DNA of 64,000 nt from Bradyrhizobium sp. RP6 (GCF_003837805.1 NZ_RQIT01000028.1:1-64000), one strand, 5' to 3'. Numbered from the stretch's first letter, positions 9,641-18,539 are shown. A program made the numbers and translations. The notes: a model not told the origin generated them from the sequence alone.

Positions 9641-9981
9641 TCAGCATAGGGTCCACTCATTTGGCCACGATCAAAACCGGCAGTGAGCTCGTCTTCCTGG
9701 ACATAGAATTCCTACGCGCCGTTCGATGTCTCTGATCGTCTGAACGACAGATTGCTTCCATTGACTTCCGTTCGAATATACCCCGCCGATGCCGCTAATT
9801 CTCTCGTGGGGCTTCGTCCTGTCGGTCTTACTGACGCAACGAACGCGTGCGAGTCTGGCGACGGGGCCTCTTCTTTCGCTGCAAAAGGAGCAACAAGGTT
9901 AGCGTTCAGTGGCGGACCATGCCGCCGACCAATTCAGGTAGTTGCCCCGGTTATAGCTAGAGATACCATGAGTTTTATCGT
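9641..9981 (+). other. Upstream region of the EamA gene, no gene seen
   Basis: About 340 bp between the IS3 end and the exporter gene. Only short open frames without protein-like features. It must hold the promoter for the 9982-12245 gene pair, but I cannot assign -35/-10 elements with confidence. Confidence 0.35.
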
Positions 9982-10878
9982 ATGAGAACGTCTTCTCTCG
10001 GACCGATTGCATTGGTGAATTCAAACCGTGTCGCTGTCTATAAAGCTATCGGATGTAGTCTGGTTTCGGCCGCCCTTTTTACCATTATGGTGGTGCTTAT
10101 CAAAGGAATGGGTCCACAGTATCCAATTGGACAGATTTTGTTCGTTCGTAGCTTGTTCGCTATGGTCCCAATCTTGTGGTTGGCATATCGGCTGAGCGGA
10201 TGGCAGGAGCTGCGCACTAGGCGGATTAGCGCTCATCTCTATCGCTCGGGTGCTGGCATATGCTCGATGTTCTTCACTTTCACCGCTGTCAGCATGATCC
10301 CGTTAGCAACAGTCATGGCGCTAAGCTACGTTGCACCGATATTCGTTACGATCCTAGCTATTCCCATGCTTGGCGAAACCGTACCGCTCCATCGCTGGGC
10401 CGCCGTGATCATCGGCTTTGCTGGCGTTCTCTTGGTCGTTCATCCAGATGTTAGCGGCATCTCGCTCGGCGCTGTTCTGTCGCTGGCCGGCGCGTTGACT
10501 GCCGCGCTCGCGATGATTTTTATCCGCAGGATGGCTGATACCGAGTCAAGCACTGCGACCGCTTTCTATTTCACACTGGCGGGAGTCGTCGTTGGCGCAG
10601 CCACCTTGCCCTTTGCAAATGTTTGGCCAGAACTCGCTGATATACCGACTTTGATTGCTATCGGGCTTGTCGGCGGCATCGGGCAGATCCTGGTAACTAT
10701 GGCTTACCAGTTGGGGGCTGCTTCGATGGTCGCGCCCTTCGGCTATGTCTCGTTAGTTTTCTCACTTGGTATCGGTTTCATTATCTGGGGTGAACTTCCT
10801 ACCATGATCGAATTATTTGGTATCTTCGTTATAACTATCTCCGGCTTTGTCACTGCTTTCTATGAGCGACAACGATGA
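9982..10878 (+). CDS. EamA/DMT-superfamily inner-membrane transporter
   Basis: 298 aa with ten predicted hydrophobic helices and two EamA repeats (residues about 18-150 and 160-295). The first is marked by GQILFVRSLFAMVPI and the VVLIKGM helix, the second by FTLAGVVVGAATLPF and AYQLGAASMVAPFGYVSL, typical of drug/metabolite exporters of the RhaT/EamA type. The start at 9982 is the only ATG with the full first helix; its ribosome binding site is weak. A 74-codon frame overlapping its stop (ATGA) and then the opine-dehydrogenase-like gene follow, which suggests an operon. A natural inference is export of the product of that enzyme; substrate unknown. Confidence 0.88.
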   Translation: MRTSSLGPIALVNSNRVAVYKAIGCSLVSAALFTIMVVLIKGMGPQYPIGQILFVRSLFAMVPILWLAYRLSGWQELRTRRISAHLYRSGAGICSMFFTFTAVSMIPLATVMALSYVAPIFVTILAIPMLGETVPLHRWAAVIIGFAGVLLVVHPDVSGISLGAVLSLAGALTAALAMIFIRRMADTESSTATAFYFTLAGVVVGAATLPFANVWPELADIPTLIAIGLVGGIGQILVTMAYQLGAASMVAPFGYVSLVFSLGIGFIIWGELPTMIELFGIFVITISGFVTAFYERQR

Positions 10879-11099
10879 ACGTTGCCCTTCACAACGCGCT
10901 TTGCGGAGATCAAGAATGCCGACGGAACTCACCACGTAAACCTGACATCATTGCTGAGAGGAATGCGCTGCAGGCCATAGATTGCGCGGCTTTCAACAGC
11001 GTTCGCCTATCCTTCGGCACGAGCCGCCCGCCCAGAAGACGAATCTCTGTCACTACGCTCGCGAGATCCGCTTCGGGGCACTATCCTGTAAAACCATAA
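10875..11099 (+). CDS. Small frame between exporter and dehydrogenase, doubtful gene
   Basis: 74 codons starting in the ATGA overlap with the exporter stop and ending directly before the ATG of the dehydrogenase gene at 11100. The composition (Arg/Ser-rich, no hydrophobic core) is not clearly protein-like. It could be a translated linker giving translational coupling, or non-coding. No homology recognised. Confidence 0.25.
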   Translation: MNVALHNALCGDQECRRNSPRKPDIIAERNALQAIDCAAFNSVRLSFGTSRPPRRRISVTTLARSASGHYPVKP

Positions 11100-12245
11100 A
11101 TGAAAGAGGATATCATATGGGCAATCATAGGTGGAGGACATGGTGGTCAATCCATGGCTGGTCATCTAGCCATCATGGGATGTCGCGTTAGATTGTACAA
11201 TAGAACGGCGAGAACAATTGAAGAGATAAACAAACTTGGTGGGATCAATATTGACGGCGCTCTCCAAGGTTTTGGCGGACTTGAACTCGCGACTACGGAC
11301 ATCGGCGAAGCGCTCGCAGGGGCACACGTTGTGGTGGTGGTCACCCCAGCAACCGCGCATGCTGAGATAGCGACCAAGTGCGCTTCGCACTTGGTTGACG
11401 GGCAGATCGTTTTCCTTCATCCGGGTGCGATGTGCGGGGCTATAGAATTCCGCGAGATTCTCCGAAATGCGGGTTGCACCGCAAATATCCCAGTTGCGGA
11501 AAGCAATCATCTTCTCTACGCGTGCAGAAGTGCGAAACCTGGTTACGCCGAAATCCTTGCCATCAAGAAGGATGTATTACTTGCCACGTTGCCGGCAAAC
11601 AAGAATAACGAAATCCTGGAATTGCTCAACGAGGTGTTCCCGCAGATTCGGGGTGCAAGAAATGTCCTGGAAACGAGCCTGTCCAATGGCGCTGTCATAA
11701 TGCATCCGGCCCCCACGATCTTTAACCTCTCCATGATCGAATCTCAGCACGACTGGCTTTACTATTCAGAAGGTATCACCCCCACCATTGGAGCCTTTGC
11801 GGAAGATATCGACCAGGAACGCGTAGCTCTTGGGAAGTCTTTCGGCTTTGACTTGCCCTCTGTGCGCGAGCTGTACCGATTAATTTACGGTGTGCAGGGC
11901 GAAAGCCTTTCCGAAATCTGTCGCAAGAATCCGGCCTACGAGAAGATTAGGGGGCAGAAAGACCTGCGGACGAGATATATTCTTGAAGATATCCCGTTCG
12001 GCCTCGTTCCCATGATCGAATTGGGCAGGATGCAGGGATTGTCGATGAGCCGAATGAAGTTGATCGCAGAACTTGGCCAATATCTGCTAAAAGACAATTC
12101 ATTCTTGTCACATGGGCGTACCCTGGCGAACCTGGGCCTCGGCAATATGACATCTGAAGAGTTTGCCATGTTCGTTCAAACGGGTGAGCGACCCGTCCGC
12201 CATCGTGGTTCGCCCGCCATGTGTCGGCATAGCCGCCGCGCTTGA
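11100..12245 (+). CDS. Octopine/nopaline dehydrogenase family protein
   Basis: NAD(P)-dependent opine-dehydrogenase-like enzyme, 381 codons. The N-terminal Rossmann fold is explicit (WAIIGGGHGGQSMAGHLAI, residues about 7-25), followed by VVVVTPATAHAEIA and an Octopine_DH-type C-terminal domain (NGAVIMHPAPTIFN with the His expected near the active site, then YYSEGITPTIGAFAEDIDQER). Such enzymes reductively condense an amino acid or amine with a 2-oxo acid. From about residue 361 (after MTSEEFAMFVQTGE) the protein runs into unrelated DNA of an inverted phage-like gene, so the last about 20 residues are not native; the catalytic part seems complete. No strong ribosome binding site; coupling to the upstream genes is likely. 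Confidence 0.8.
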   Translation: MKEDIIWAIIGGGHGGQSMAGHLAIMGCRVRLYNRTARTIEEINKLGGINIDGALQGFGGLELATTDIGEALAGAHVVVVVTPATAHAEIATKCASHLVDGQIVFLHPGAMCGAIEFREILRNAGCTANIPVAESNHLLYACRSAKPGYAEILAIKKDVLLATLPANKNNEILELLNEVFPQIRGARNVLETSLSNGAVIMHPAPTIFNLSMIESQHDWLYYSEGITPTIGAFAEDIDQERVALGKSFGFDLPSVRELYRLIYGVQGESLSEICRKNPAYEKIRGQKDLRTRYILEDIPFGLVPMIELGRMQGLSMSRMKLIAELGQYLLKDNSFLSHGRTLANLGLGNMTSEEFAMFVQTGERPVRHRGSPAMCRHSRRA

Positions 12246-12666
12246 CCGCGACCCATCCCGCGTCGGGTTCGAGAGAGTGCGCCAGGGCGACACAGTTGAC
12301 CGCCCGGCGCAGATGCATTTGGCCGAGCAGGTAGCGGGCGGGCCAGCAGATCGCCGCCTCCATCCGCGTGACATCGCTGAAGGACGGCAGCAGGCGCGTG
12401 CGGTTCTGCATCCGCATCGTTTTCTCGAGTTCGCCTTGCGCCTGTTGAGCGAGCAAGTCCTCGAACTCGTAATTGTAGGCAGGCCACGGAGCGCCATAGC
12501 CCGCGACCGCGCGTATCGGGATCAGACGCAGCGTTCGCATCGCCTCGGCGAGACGCGTGCCCACGTGCGGGCCGCACCAGACCGAAGGCGCGACGTCCCC
12601 TATCACGGCCTCTTCGAGCGGGTTGAATTTCGGCGGTTCGTCGCGCCGGATCAGAATGCAGTCCAT
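12178..12666 (-). pseudogene. Phage/ICE-type hypothetical protein, 3' truncated
   Basis: It starts MDCILIRRDEPPKFNPLEEAV at 12666 and contains IPIRAVAGYGAPWPAYNYEF and SDVTRMEAAICWPARYLL, a coherent hydrophilic protein. The function is not recognised. The homologous stretch ends near 12178, where the reading frame enters the antisense of the dehydrogenase gene, so the junction removed its C terminus. The upstream neighbour on the same strand is the HNH protein, whose 3' end overlaps it slightly. Confidence 0.6.
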
Positions 12667-12965
12667 GTTTTACCTCTGTTTGGCGCATAGAGCTCGCGAA
12701 CAAGCCGCTCACGATACGCCTGTTGCTTCCGTGTTTGTCGATCAGTGTCGGCTGCAGACGACAGCCCATGCTCCAGCTTGTGGCAGTCAGCGCAGACCGC
12801 TTCCAGGTCTTCGAGGCGCTCGCGAAAAATTCGCTCATAGGTGCGGTGATGCACCTCCCGCGCCAAGTCGCCGCAGCGCTGGCAACCGCCGTGCTCGCGC
12901 TCAATGACGGCGTCCGCCTTGGTGCGCCATTGCTCTGATCGCAGATAGGCGTCGTAATCCGTCAT
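12651..12965 (-). CDS. HNH-endonuclease-like small protein
   Basis: 104 aa starting MTDYDAYLRSEQWRTKADAV. It has the zinc-binding and HNH-like pattern CQRCG ... VHHRTY ... LEAVCADCHKLEH, with the four cysteines and the His-His expected for a compact HNH domain (residues about 28-68). Such proteins are common next to phage or ICE replication genes. The C terminus overlaps the start of the downstream gene at 12666. The upstream helicase/primase gene is broken, but this frame is intact. Confidence 0.75.
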   Translation of the reverse strand: MTDYDAYLRSEQWRTKADAVIEREHGGCQRCGDLAREVHHRTYERIFRERLEDLEAVCADCHKLEHGLSSAADTDRQTRKQQAYRERLVRELYAPNRGKTWTAF

Positions 12966-13990
12966 TCGCCGCGCTCAAAATTGTAGCTTGCTGTTGCTGC
13001 TTTGCGGGCGTTCTCTTCGCGAGGTTGCAGTCGGCAAACCGCCCAGTGTCGCTCTGAAACTCGAGTCCGAACTTGGTTGCGTACCCAAGCTCTTCGAACC
13101 GAGATTTCTTGTGATGCAGCTCGGTGTTGAACTCGCGCTCGCCCTTGTCGTTGAACAGCCGACGCCGATGCACCACAAACCCCTGGTCGACCATGTTGTC
13201 CCAGTGCTTCGATCCGTGGATGTGCTCCAGCTCCGGCGGATCGCTGCGCCTGTAGCCATCTCCTGCCTTGGCCGGATGCGCGAGGATCTGCACATGGCAG
13301 TCGAGGTCGACGGCGAAATTGTACAGCTCGCGCAGGCACCGGCCGATAGTCGGTCTCGCTTTCGCGCGGCTCGCGGTTCGCTTCCAGCCGATTCCAGGGA
13401 TCGATCTGCAGGAATCCGGACGCTGTGGCGATGCACAGCAGCCTCCGCCTGCGACAACAGCCATTGCAGATCAGGCCACCGGTCGGGATGGGCCCATAAA
13501 CAGATAGTGCTCATTGATCCAGCGGTCCGCATCGGCGATCTCCCTGTCGGTCATCACCGACAAGGTGCCAGCCGCGAGCTTGCAGCGGTGTCCCCAACTG
13601 TTGAACCCCGGGGACCAGATCGTCATCGGCGGCGGATCCGGCAGATCGCTCATTCCGGTACAGGCCGCTCGTCGGCTACGGCAACGGGCCATAGAGCACC
13701 AACTCGCGCACCGCCTGCGCGCCATCGCTGCGCAGATGATCGTTGGCGTCCTTTGAACCTTCCGGCCAGTTGACGAAATAGAACCGCGCGATGCCGAACA
13801 GTTGGGCCATGGCCGCGCGCAGCTTCAAACCGGCGCTGTCCTGATCGCCGCACCAGATGATCCGCTTAGGCCCACGAGCCTGGGTGCGGGTTCGCCCAAA
13901 CGGCGTCGGAAGCGATGGTGGCCAGCCCGTCCTCGAAGACCAGGGCTGGCCGCCTCTACCCCGAGAGAGTCGGGCGACACTCACCTCGTC
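12966..13990 (-). pseudogene. Toprim/DnaB-like primase-helicase, eroded
   Basis: Fragments in three frames read in order on the minus strand. A toprim-like block at about 13860-13680 (RIIWCGDQDSAGLKLRAAM, KDANDHLRSDGAQA) comes first. Next is the beginning of a RecA-like domain (IWSPGFNSWG, KLAAGTLSVMT), then a stretch where the Walker A loop should be but is missing. Then follow HPDRWPDLQWLLSQAEAAVHRH, ELYNFAVDLDCHVQILAHPAK and LEHIHGSKHWDNMVDQGFVVHR. The order matches bifunctional phage/ICE primase-helicases. At least two frameshifts and an internal deletion make it non-functional. Confidence 0.7.
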
Positions 13991-14172
13991 CCCTCTAGAA
14001 GCGCGCGTATGCGTGCAGCGATCCGCCGCGCGTCCTTCGGCCTAAGATTGGGCTTCACGCTATCGAGTATGCCCAACACTGCCTGAGCCTCCTCGGCATC
14101 AAATGTCGCGACTTGGCGATCTGCCAGGCTCAAAGACTGATCGGCGACCCGGGCCTGATTGGCTGCAAGCAC
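13981..14172 (-). CDS. Small helical hypothetical protein upstream of the primase-helicase remnant
   Basis: 63 codons or slightly more (MLAANQARVADQSLSLAD, FDAEEAQAVLGILDSV, RRIAARIRALLEG). It looks like a soluble helical protein of the kind found in phage replication modules; function unknown. Part of its DNA (about 14108-14215) is repeated at 16767-16870, so it overlaps a duplicated segment. Confidence 0.4.
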   Translation of the reverse strand: MLAANQARVADQSLSLADRQVATFDAEEAQAVLGILDSVKPNLRPKDARRIAARIRALLEGTR

Positions 14173-14235
14173 CTCAAGCGCTTGCGACCGTAGGGCCGTG
14201 ATCTGCCGCTCGAATACATCGGTTGGCCCCCGGCT

Positions 14236-14392
14236 GAAGTTTAGCGGCCACGTGGCTCGGCGCCCGTCTGGAGAAAAAAGCGTTGTCCCTATCCCGCGCC
14301 GCTAACTCCACCGCCAGCCTCACAACAGCGGAAGAAGCTGACGGTGGGATACATTCATCGAAAAAAGCCGTGCCACAACTACCAGAACCGGT
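14236..14392 (+). repeat. Dispersed repeat R, copy 1
   Basis: Unit of about 155 bp: GAAGTTTAGCGGCCACGTG, then GGCTCGGCGC, then GCGTTGTCCCTATC, GCCGCTAACTCCACC, CAGCCTCACAACAGCGG, AAGAAGCTGACGG and GGATACATTCATCG, ending CACAACTACCAG. The two TTAGCGGC/GCCGCTAAC blocks form an inverted repeat about 60 bp apart. The same order of blocks is found in copies 2 and 3, and in reverse orientation in copies 4-7. Confidence 0.75.
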
Positions 14393-14525
14393 TGCCGCAT
14401 CACAGCCGCGGGTCGCTGGGAGTGCGGGCGGGACTCGGCGCGGAGAAGGATGCGAGACACCTACTAGGATTGGTCGGCCACTAACCCACGCCCGAGGTCT
14501 AAACTGAGGCTCTTTTTTCTTGCAG

Positions 14526-14775
14526 ATGGGAGAGACCCGAGTGATCAGCCGCATACGAATTCAATGCATCAACAAGACTGACAGGCAGAACCCTCACGAG
14601 CGAGTCAAAAACGTTGGCGGAGTAAATCCGGACGGGTCCAGGTGGAAGCAATCCGTCAATGCCACGATCAAAGAAATCGAAAACGGTGTATGGGAGTTCT
14701 ATGTCGAAGAAGAACACAAGGCCAATGTGATCGTGGCCGTCCACAACGGGCACAAGTACATCAAGACGAGGGGGT
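14526..14775 (+). pseudogene. DUF3892-type small protein, 3' truncated
   Basis: The ATG at 14526 begins MGETRVISRIRIQCINKTDR. NPHERVKNVGGVNPDGSRWKQ and ATIKEIENGVWEFYVE follow, then ANVIVAVHNGHKYIKT, matching the whole beta-rich core of the DUF3892 family (about 85-90 aa). After HKYIKT the frame enters the antisense of the next gene, so the natural tail is missing or altered. Function unknown; such genes are frequent in accessory regions. Confidence 0.7.
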
Positions 14776-15026
14776 CAGGCGGCGGCGGACAGAACGACGT
14801 AGGCGGGCGGCAGCTTCTTGCCTATGGCCTTGGCCCCGGCCGCCGTGACAACGAAGACGCGCATCGAGCCGAAATCGCGTTCGGGGTTGCGGACCATGTA
14901 GCCCTTGCCGATAAGGCGCTGTGCGACACCGATGTCTTCGCCGTTGTCATGAGCGGCGACGAAGTTGCGGCTGATCGAGTTGCCGTGTTCGAGCCCGAGC
15001 GCGCGGCGCGTGATCATCTTTTCCTG
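14775..15026 (-). CDS. Putative winged-helix-like hypothetical protein (phage-like)
   Basis: The frame from about 15026 contains ITRRALGLEHGNSISRNFVAA, QRLIGKGYMV and VFVVTAAGAKAIG. The pattern of HALGL / RN-x-F / L-x-x-KGYM / V-T-x-AG is like small phage or ICE proteins with a wing-type fold. The ATG at 15017 gives 80 aa. It is convergent with and slightly overlaps the DUF3892 remnant. Confidence 0.5.
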   Translation of the reverse strand, partial: QEKMITRRALGLEHGNSISRNFVAAHDNGEDIGVAQRLIGKGYMVRNPERDFGSMRVFVVTAAGAKAIGKKLPPAYVVLSAAA

Positions 15027-15068
15027 AATGCGTGAGCAGGTATTCGGTCACGGCGCTCCCCTTCAGCT

Positions 15069-15421
15069 GAACAAGGCGTTCTGATCCGAGTGCATTGCCT
15101 GCGGCGCGGAGCGAAGCGGTTTTGCGGGGGTGGGCTGCGGGAGATCGACGGCGGTCAGGCTGTCCTCGTGAGCCGTCATGCCGCTGACGTTCTTCCGGCG
15201 GTCGTGCCGATCTTGACGAGTTCCGAGACGCGCGGACGGATCGCCAGGACGCTTTCCTTCAGTTGCTTGGCGATCTCGTCAGCCGTCAGGCGGTAGCCGT
15301 TGAGCATCAGTTCGATGATCGCGATGCGGAGCATCGCTGCCCGGCTGACAATCTTCTCGGCGGCGTCACTCGAAGCGCCACCGCCCTTCGATCCCGGCGT
15401 GTTCAGATAATTTTGAGACAT
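15069..15421 (-). pseudogene. Putative HTH phage-type protein, frameshifted
   Basis: The ATG at 15421 has GGAG 10 nt upstream. The product starts MSQNYLNTPGSKGGGASSDA and has a helical HTH-like part (LMLNGYRLTADEIAKQL, RPRVSELVKIG). Around 15210 the frame is lost. In another frame it continues RKNVSGMTAHEDSLTAVDL and ends near 15069. A single indel or short deletion explains the break. Confidence 0.5.
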
Positions 15422-15751
15422 ACACAAAGCTCTCCCGTTCGCCCTGAAGGGCGTTGTTCAGATCAGCGACGTGCGGTGTGGATTTCTCGTCCCCGTCCGG
15501 CGTGAATCACGCCGGTCCCGCCGGAATCAATGGATAGTCGACGGATTATCCGTCACGCAAGAGTTTTGATAGGCATCTTGACGGACGGCCGCTGGCCCAT
15601 CGTTAGCGAGCCGGAAAGAGCAGGCCGATCTCGCGCATGGAAATCGCCAACTCCATATTATCTTTTGGGGCCGGTTTCGGTTATGCGCGGAAACGTCCGC
15701 AAAACTAAACCCCTGCTTTCGATAGGGCCTGCGAGACCATTGGAGGGTATC

Positions 15752-15800
15752 CCCTATATATAAGATAGTAATATATAGTCGTAATATATTCTGATGAAGA
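15752..15800. promoter_or_regulatory. Strongly AT-rich patch
   Basis: About 50 bp made mostly of A and T (TATATATAAGATAGTAATAT, then AGTCGTAATATATTC) in otherwise GC-rich DNA. It has an imperfect dyad (ACTATATATTAC-like) and GTAATATAT repeated. It lies upstream of the 15932-16784 gene remnant, so it could be its promoter or an unwinding element of the mobile module. The function is an inference. Confidence 0.35.
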
Positions 15801-15931
15801 TATGTGTGTAGGGGATTACGTCTATGTATAGGGGCGAAACCCCGGAATCGTCAGTTGATGTTTTGCTGGATGATGGATGAGTCCGTCACTTCGACGGATG
15901 GAAGTGGATATTATCCGATGCGCAGGAAGGT

Positions 15932-16784
15932 CATGTCGGAGTGGGACGCCAAGGCGGCGTTCCTCAAGTGCCGGACGATGGTTGGTCCTTCGTTGGCTTC
16001 GCCAGCGCCTTGCCGTGCCATCCTAGTGAGGCAGAGGCCATCGCGCGGTATCTGCACCGGAAGAAGCTGATCTGGCTCTCGATGCGCGCTGGACACGGCA
16101 GAGTGTTCCCGGCGGCGATGCGTTCCGGTCGAGGTCGCCCGAGGGCGAGGGGAGTCGAGCAGCCGCCGTTGATTGATCCGGAACTGGCTGGCTTCCTCAC
16201 CCAGGCGCATCCCACGTTCCTGAAGATCAGGCTCTTGCTCGGCCGCGATCCCGGCGGGGCATGGAACGAGCATCAGGCGCTCAAGGCCGAGATCAAGTTC
16301 GCCATCGCGGTCGAGGCGACGAACCTCATCAACCTCTGCCGCACGTTCGCCAAGGAACACCCCGCCATTCCCGTTGCCGCGCTCCGTGATGCACTCTGGC
16401 TCGATAGGCCGCACACCATGCCCATCGTCGCGCAGACGCAGCCCGATCTTGCCCCGGCCTGGCTCAGAGCATTTCGCCTAGCAGCCGAAGGGGAGGCGGC
16501 GGCTCTCGAAGAATCTGACCGACGAAGAGCGGATGATCTCCTACATTGAAGCCGCCGGCGCATCCGGCATTGCCGCCTACGAGATCGCCAACAAGGGCAA
16601 GATCGCTCGCGACCGGGTCGCCATCATCGGCGAGATGTTCGAGAACATGGGCACCAATCGGTCGGCTGTGGTCCGCACGTCGGATCGTGGACGCAAGGGG
16701 ACGCGATACTTCATGCGGAAGTACGGCCAGCCGGTGATCGGCGAGGGCGGCAGGCTACTTTACTGTCGCGACTTGGCGATCTGA
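15932..16784 (+). pseudogene. Hypothetical protein of the phage/ICE module, frameshifted
   Basis: Two overlapping frames make one gene. The first begins near 15932 (MSEWDAKAAFLKC, or in the next frame DDGWSFVGFASALPCHPSEA) and holds AHPTFLKIRLLLGRDPGG and FAIAVEATNLINLCRTFAKEH. The second resumes at about 16505 with NLTDEERMISYIEAAGASG, AYEIANKGKIARDRVAIIGEM and GRKGTRYFMRKYG. The overlap at 16505-16549 marks a frameshift. The protein would be about 280 aa. No domain recognised; the end part suggests a DNA-binding helical bundle. Confidence 0.45.
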
Positions 16785-16929
16785 CAGGCGCAGAGCCTGA
16801 TCGGCCGCGCGCGCCTGATTGGTTGCAAGCACCGCACGCGCTTGCGACCGCAGGGATGTGATGTGCCGATCAAAGCTCAACGAGCGAAGGTTTGAAGGGT
16901 TGATTGTCACCGCCCATGCGGACCCATAG

Positions 16930-17085
16930 TAGAAGTTAGCGGCACGTGACTCGGCGCTTTGTCGGAAGCGCTGTCCCTACCACGCACCGCTAACTTCACC
17001 ACGGTCAGCCTCAAGCAGCGGAAGAAGCTGACGGGGTGTGGTATCATTCGGCGAACGCCCTAGCACAACTACCAGGACTGATCGT
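16930..17085 (+). repeat. Dispersed repeat R, copy 2 (most regular)
   Basis: AGAAGTTAGCGGCACGTGAC, TCGGCGC, GGAAGCGCTGTCCCTACC and CACCGCTAACTTCACC give a clear inverted repeat (GAAGTTAGCGG / CCGCTAACTTC). The shared tail follows: GTCAGCCTCAAGCAGCGG, AAGAAGCTGACGG, GGTATCATTCGGCG and CACAACTACCAGGACTG. It is preceded by a second copy of the DNA at 14108-14215 (16767-16870). Confidence 0.8.
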
Positions 17086-17177
17086 TATCCCTTGTTCATC
17101 AGTATCGGTCCTGAAGTCGCGCGAGCGCGGCTCGTCACTTTGACGGCAGGCGATGTCCTACCGCGCTCACACTGCCG

Positions 17178-17372
17178 GGGAAGTTAGCGGCGACGTGACC
17201 CTGAACGCCTTCCGCTCAGCAAGGAAAGCGCTGTCCCTATCACGTGCCGCTAACTTCAGTAGTCAGCCTCGGCGTCAAGAGGCCAACCACCCGGCTTTCC
17301 CGTGAGGGCTGTCACACCACGGGATAAAGCGGATTATAGCGGGAGAGGGGTCGTGGGGAGACCTACCAGGGT
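17178..17372 (+). repeat. Dispersed repeat R, copy 3
   Basis: GAAGTTAGCGGCGACGTGAC ... GGAAAGCGCTGTCCCTATC ... GTGCCGCTAACTTCAG, then GTCAGCCTCGGCGTCA and a tail ending CTACCAGGGTTAG. It lies 250 bp after copy 2 in the same orientation. A T-poor hairpin is predicted from the two outer arms. Confidence 0.7.
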
Positions 17373-18007
17373 TAGTGCTTGCCGGTGCCCACGTGAAATC
17401 TCACAGTCTTCATCGCTCCAGGCGGCACAGTCTTCATCGCTCTAGGCGGCGCAGAGTCGGCGCTCTAGTGTTTAGCGCCGGTGCAAAGATCGCGCGGCAC
17501 GTGGTTGTGTCTTGCTTTCGACCTTAATCCCCACAGCGACTGACTTCGTGACGCGCGCCTTACCTACATACTCTTGTAGCTGACCAGTTCGTGCTCTCTT
17601 GGCTGAATCGCTGTCGGGACGCACCCTATGCCAGTCGCGAGCCCAATCGCCGGATGGAGTGTAGCCATGACGAATGAGCCGGATGTTCCCTCGGACGTAT
17701 TGCTCAGATCGAACTGAATGAAACGGCCGCGATCTGTATTGAGCAGATGGATGACGAAATCACGCTCGTCATTGCAAGTATTGTCGGCGTTCACTTCCAA
17801 GTGACAGTGGACCAGGCGCTTGAGCTATCTCGGGCTCTCGCTGTTTCCGCGGAGAAAGCGCGTCAGTCGCTGCTTTCAACGAGGTATCATAGCGCGTTGC
17901 CACCCCACGGCGTTGATCGATCCTGTTGAAAGATCCGCTCGACCTGGTTGCGAGCTCTCAGGAGACGATCTCCAAGGGGGCCATGGAGCGGAAAACGGGG
18001 TAGTTCT
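17373..18007. other. Low-coding stretch with small paralogous fragments
   Basis: A short frame at 17747-17929 (MDDEITLVIASIVGVHFQV, ALELSRALAVSAEKARQSL) looks like a small helical protein. Its beginning (AAICIEQMDDEI) is related to a fragment at 18800-18880 (AAVIVQQMDDEI), so this is a duplicated small gene family, now broken. Nothing else is recognisable. Confidence 0.35.
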
Positions 18008-18165
18008 TTGAATGAAGACGTCAAACGTGTCGTAATTAACGACCTCGATAACACGCTATTCGACTGAGTTGACTTATGGCATTCACCGCATGATGGCGAC
18101 GGTCAACGAAATTAGGCGGCATCAGCTTCGATGACCTGAAGCCCGAAATCAACACCTCGTGCAGC
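18008..18165 (+). pseudogene. HAD-type hydrolase, N-terminal remnant
   Basis: DVKRVVINDLDNTLFD at 18017-18064 has the HAD motif I (D-x-D-N-T-L). A TGA then replaces the expected Trp codon, followed by VDLWH. After an indel the text MMATVNEI ... FDDLKPEI follows. A 5' fragment only; the rest of the hydrolase is absent. Confidence 0.5.
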
Positions 18166-18539
18166 AACCCCGCCTCCGGCTCAAGTGACCAAGAACGTCC
18201 ATTGGTCATGTCCTTTGTCGCAGGAGCAAAGATACCGAGTCAACAACAACAGTTCGTTCTTGACGCTCGTCAAGCAAGGCAGTGCGCCGGTCGTGAAGCT
18301 CGTCAAGGTACTCGGCAATCGAACGGTGCGTCTCCTGCCATTCGAGATGGCGGCAGTGGTGAAACGACCATTAGCGCCATCAACCGCGGGGGGGGGAATG
18401 GGGCCTCTGGCGTTATGTCATCACTGAATCTCCGTCTGACCAACCAAATCAGGTAGGCACGCGACGAGCGGCTTTGGCGCTACAGTTCTTGCTGGTCCCT
18501 GGAGCTTGACGGCACCCCACGGAAGGAGCGGTGGTCAGG

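Noticed and set aside
14775..15035. DUF3892 protein extended to 171 codons
   Set aside because: The extension is antisense of a better protein-like frame on the minus strand, so the true DUF3892 part ends near 14775.
17490..17515. RpoN (sigma-54) promoter around GGCACGTGG...TTGCT
   Set aside because: The spacing between the GG and GC elements is too long.
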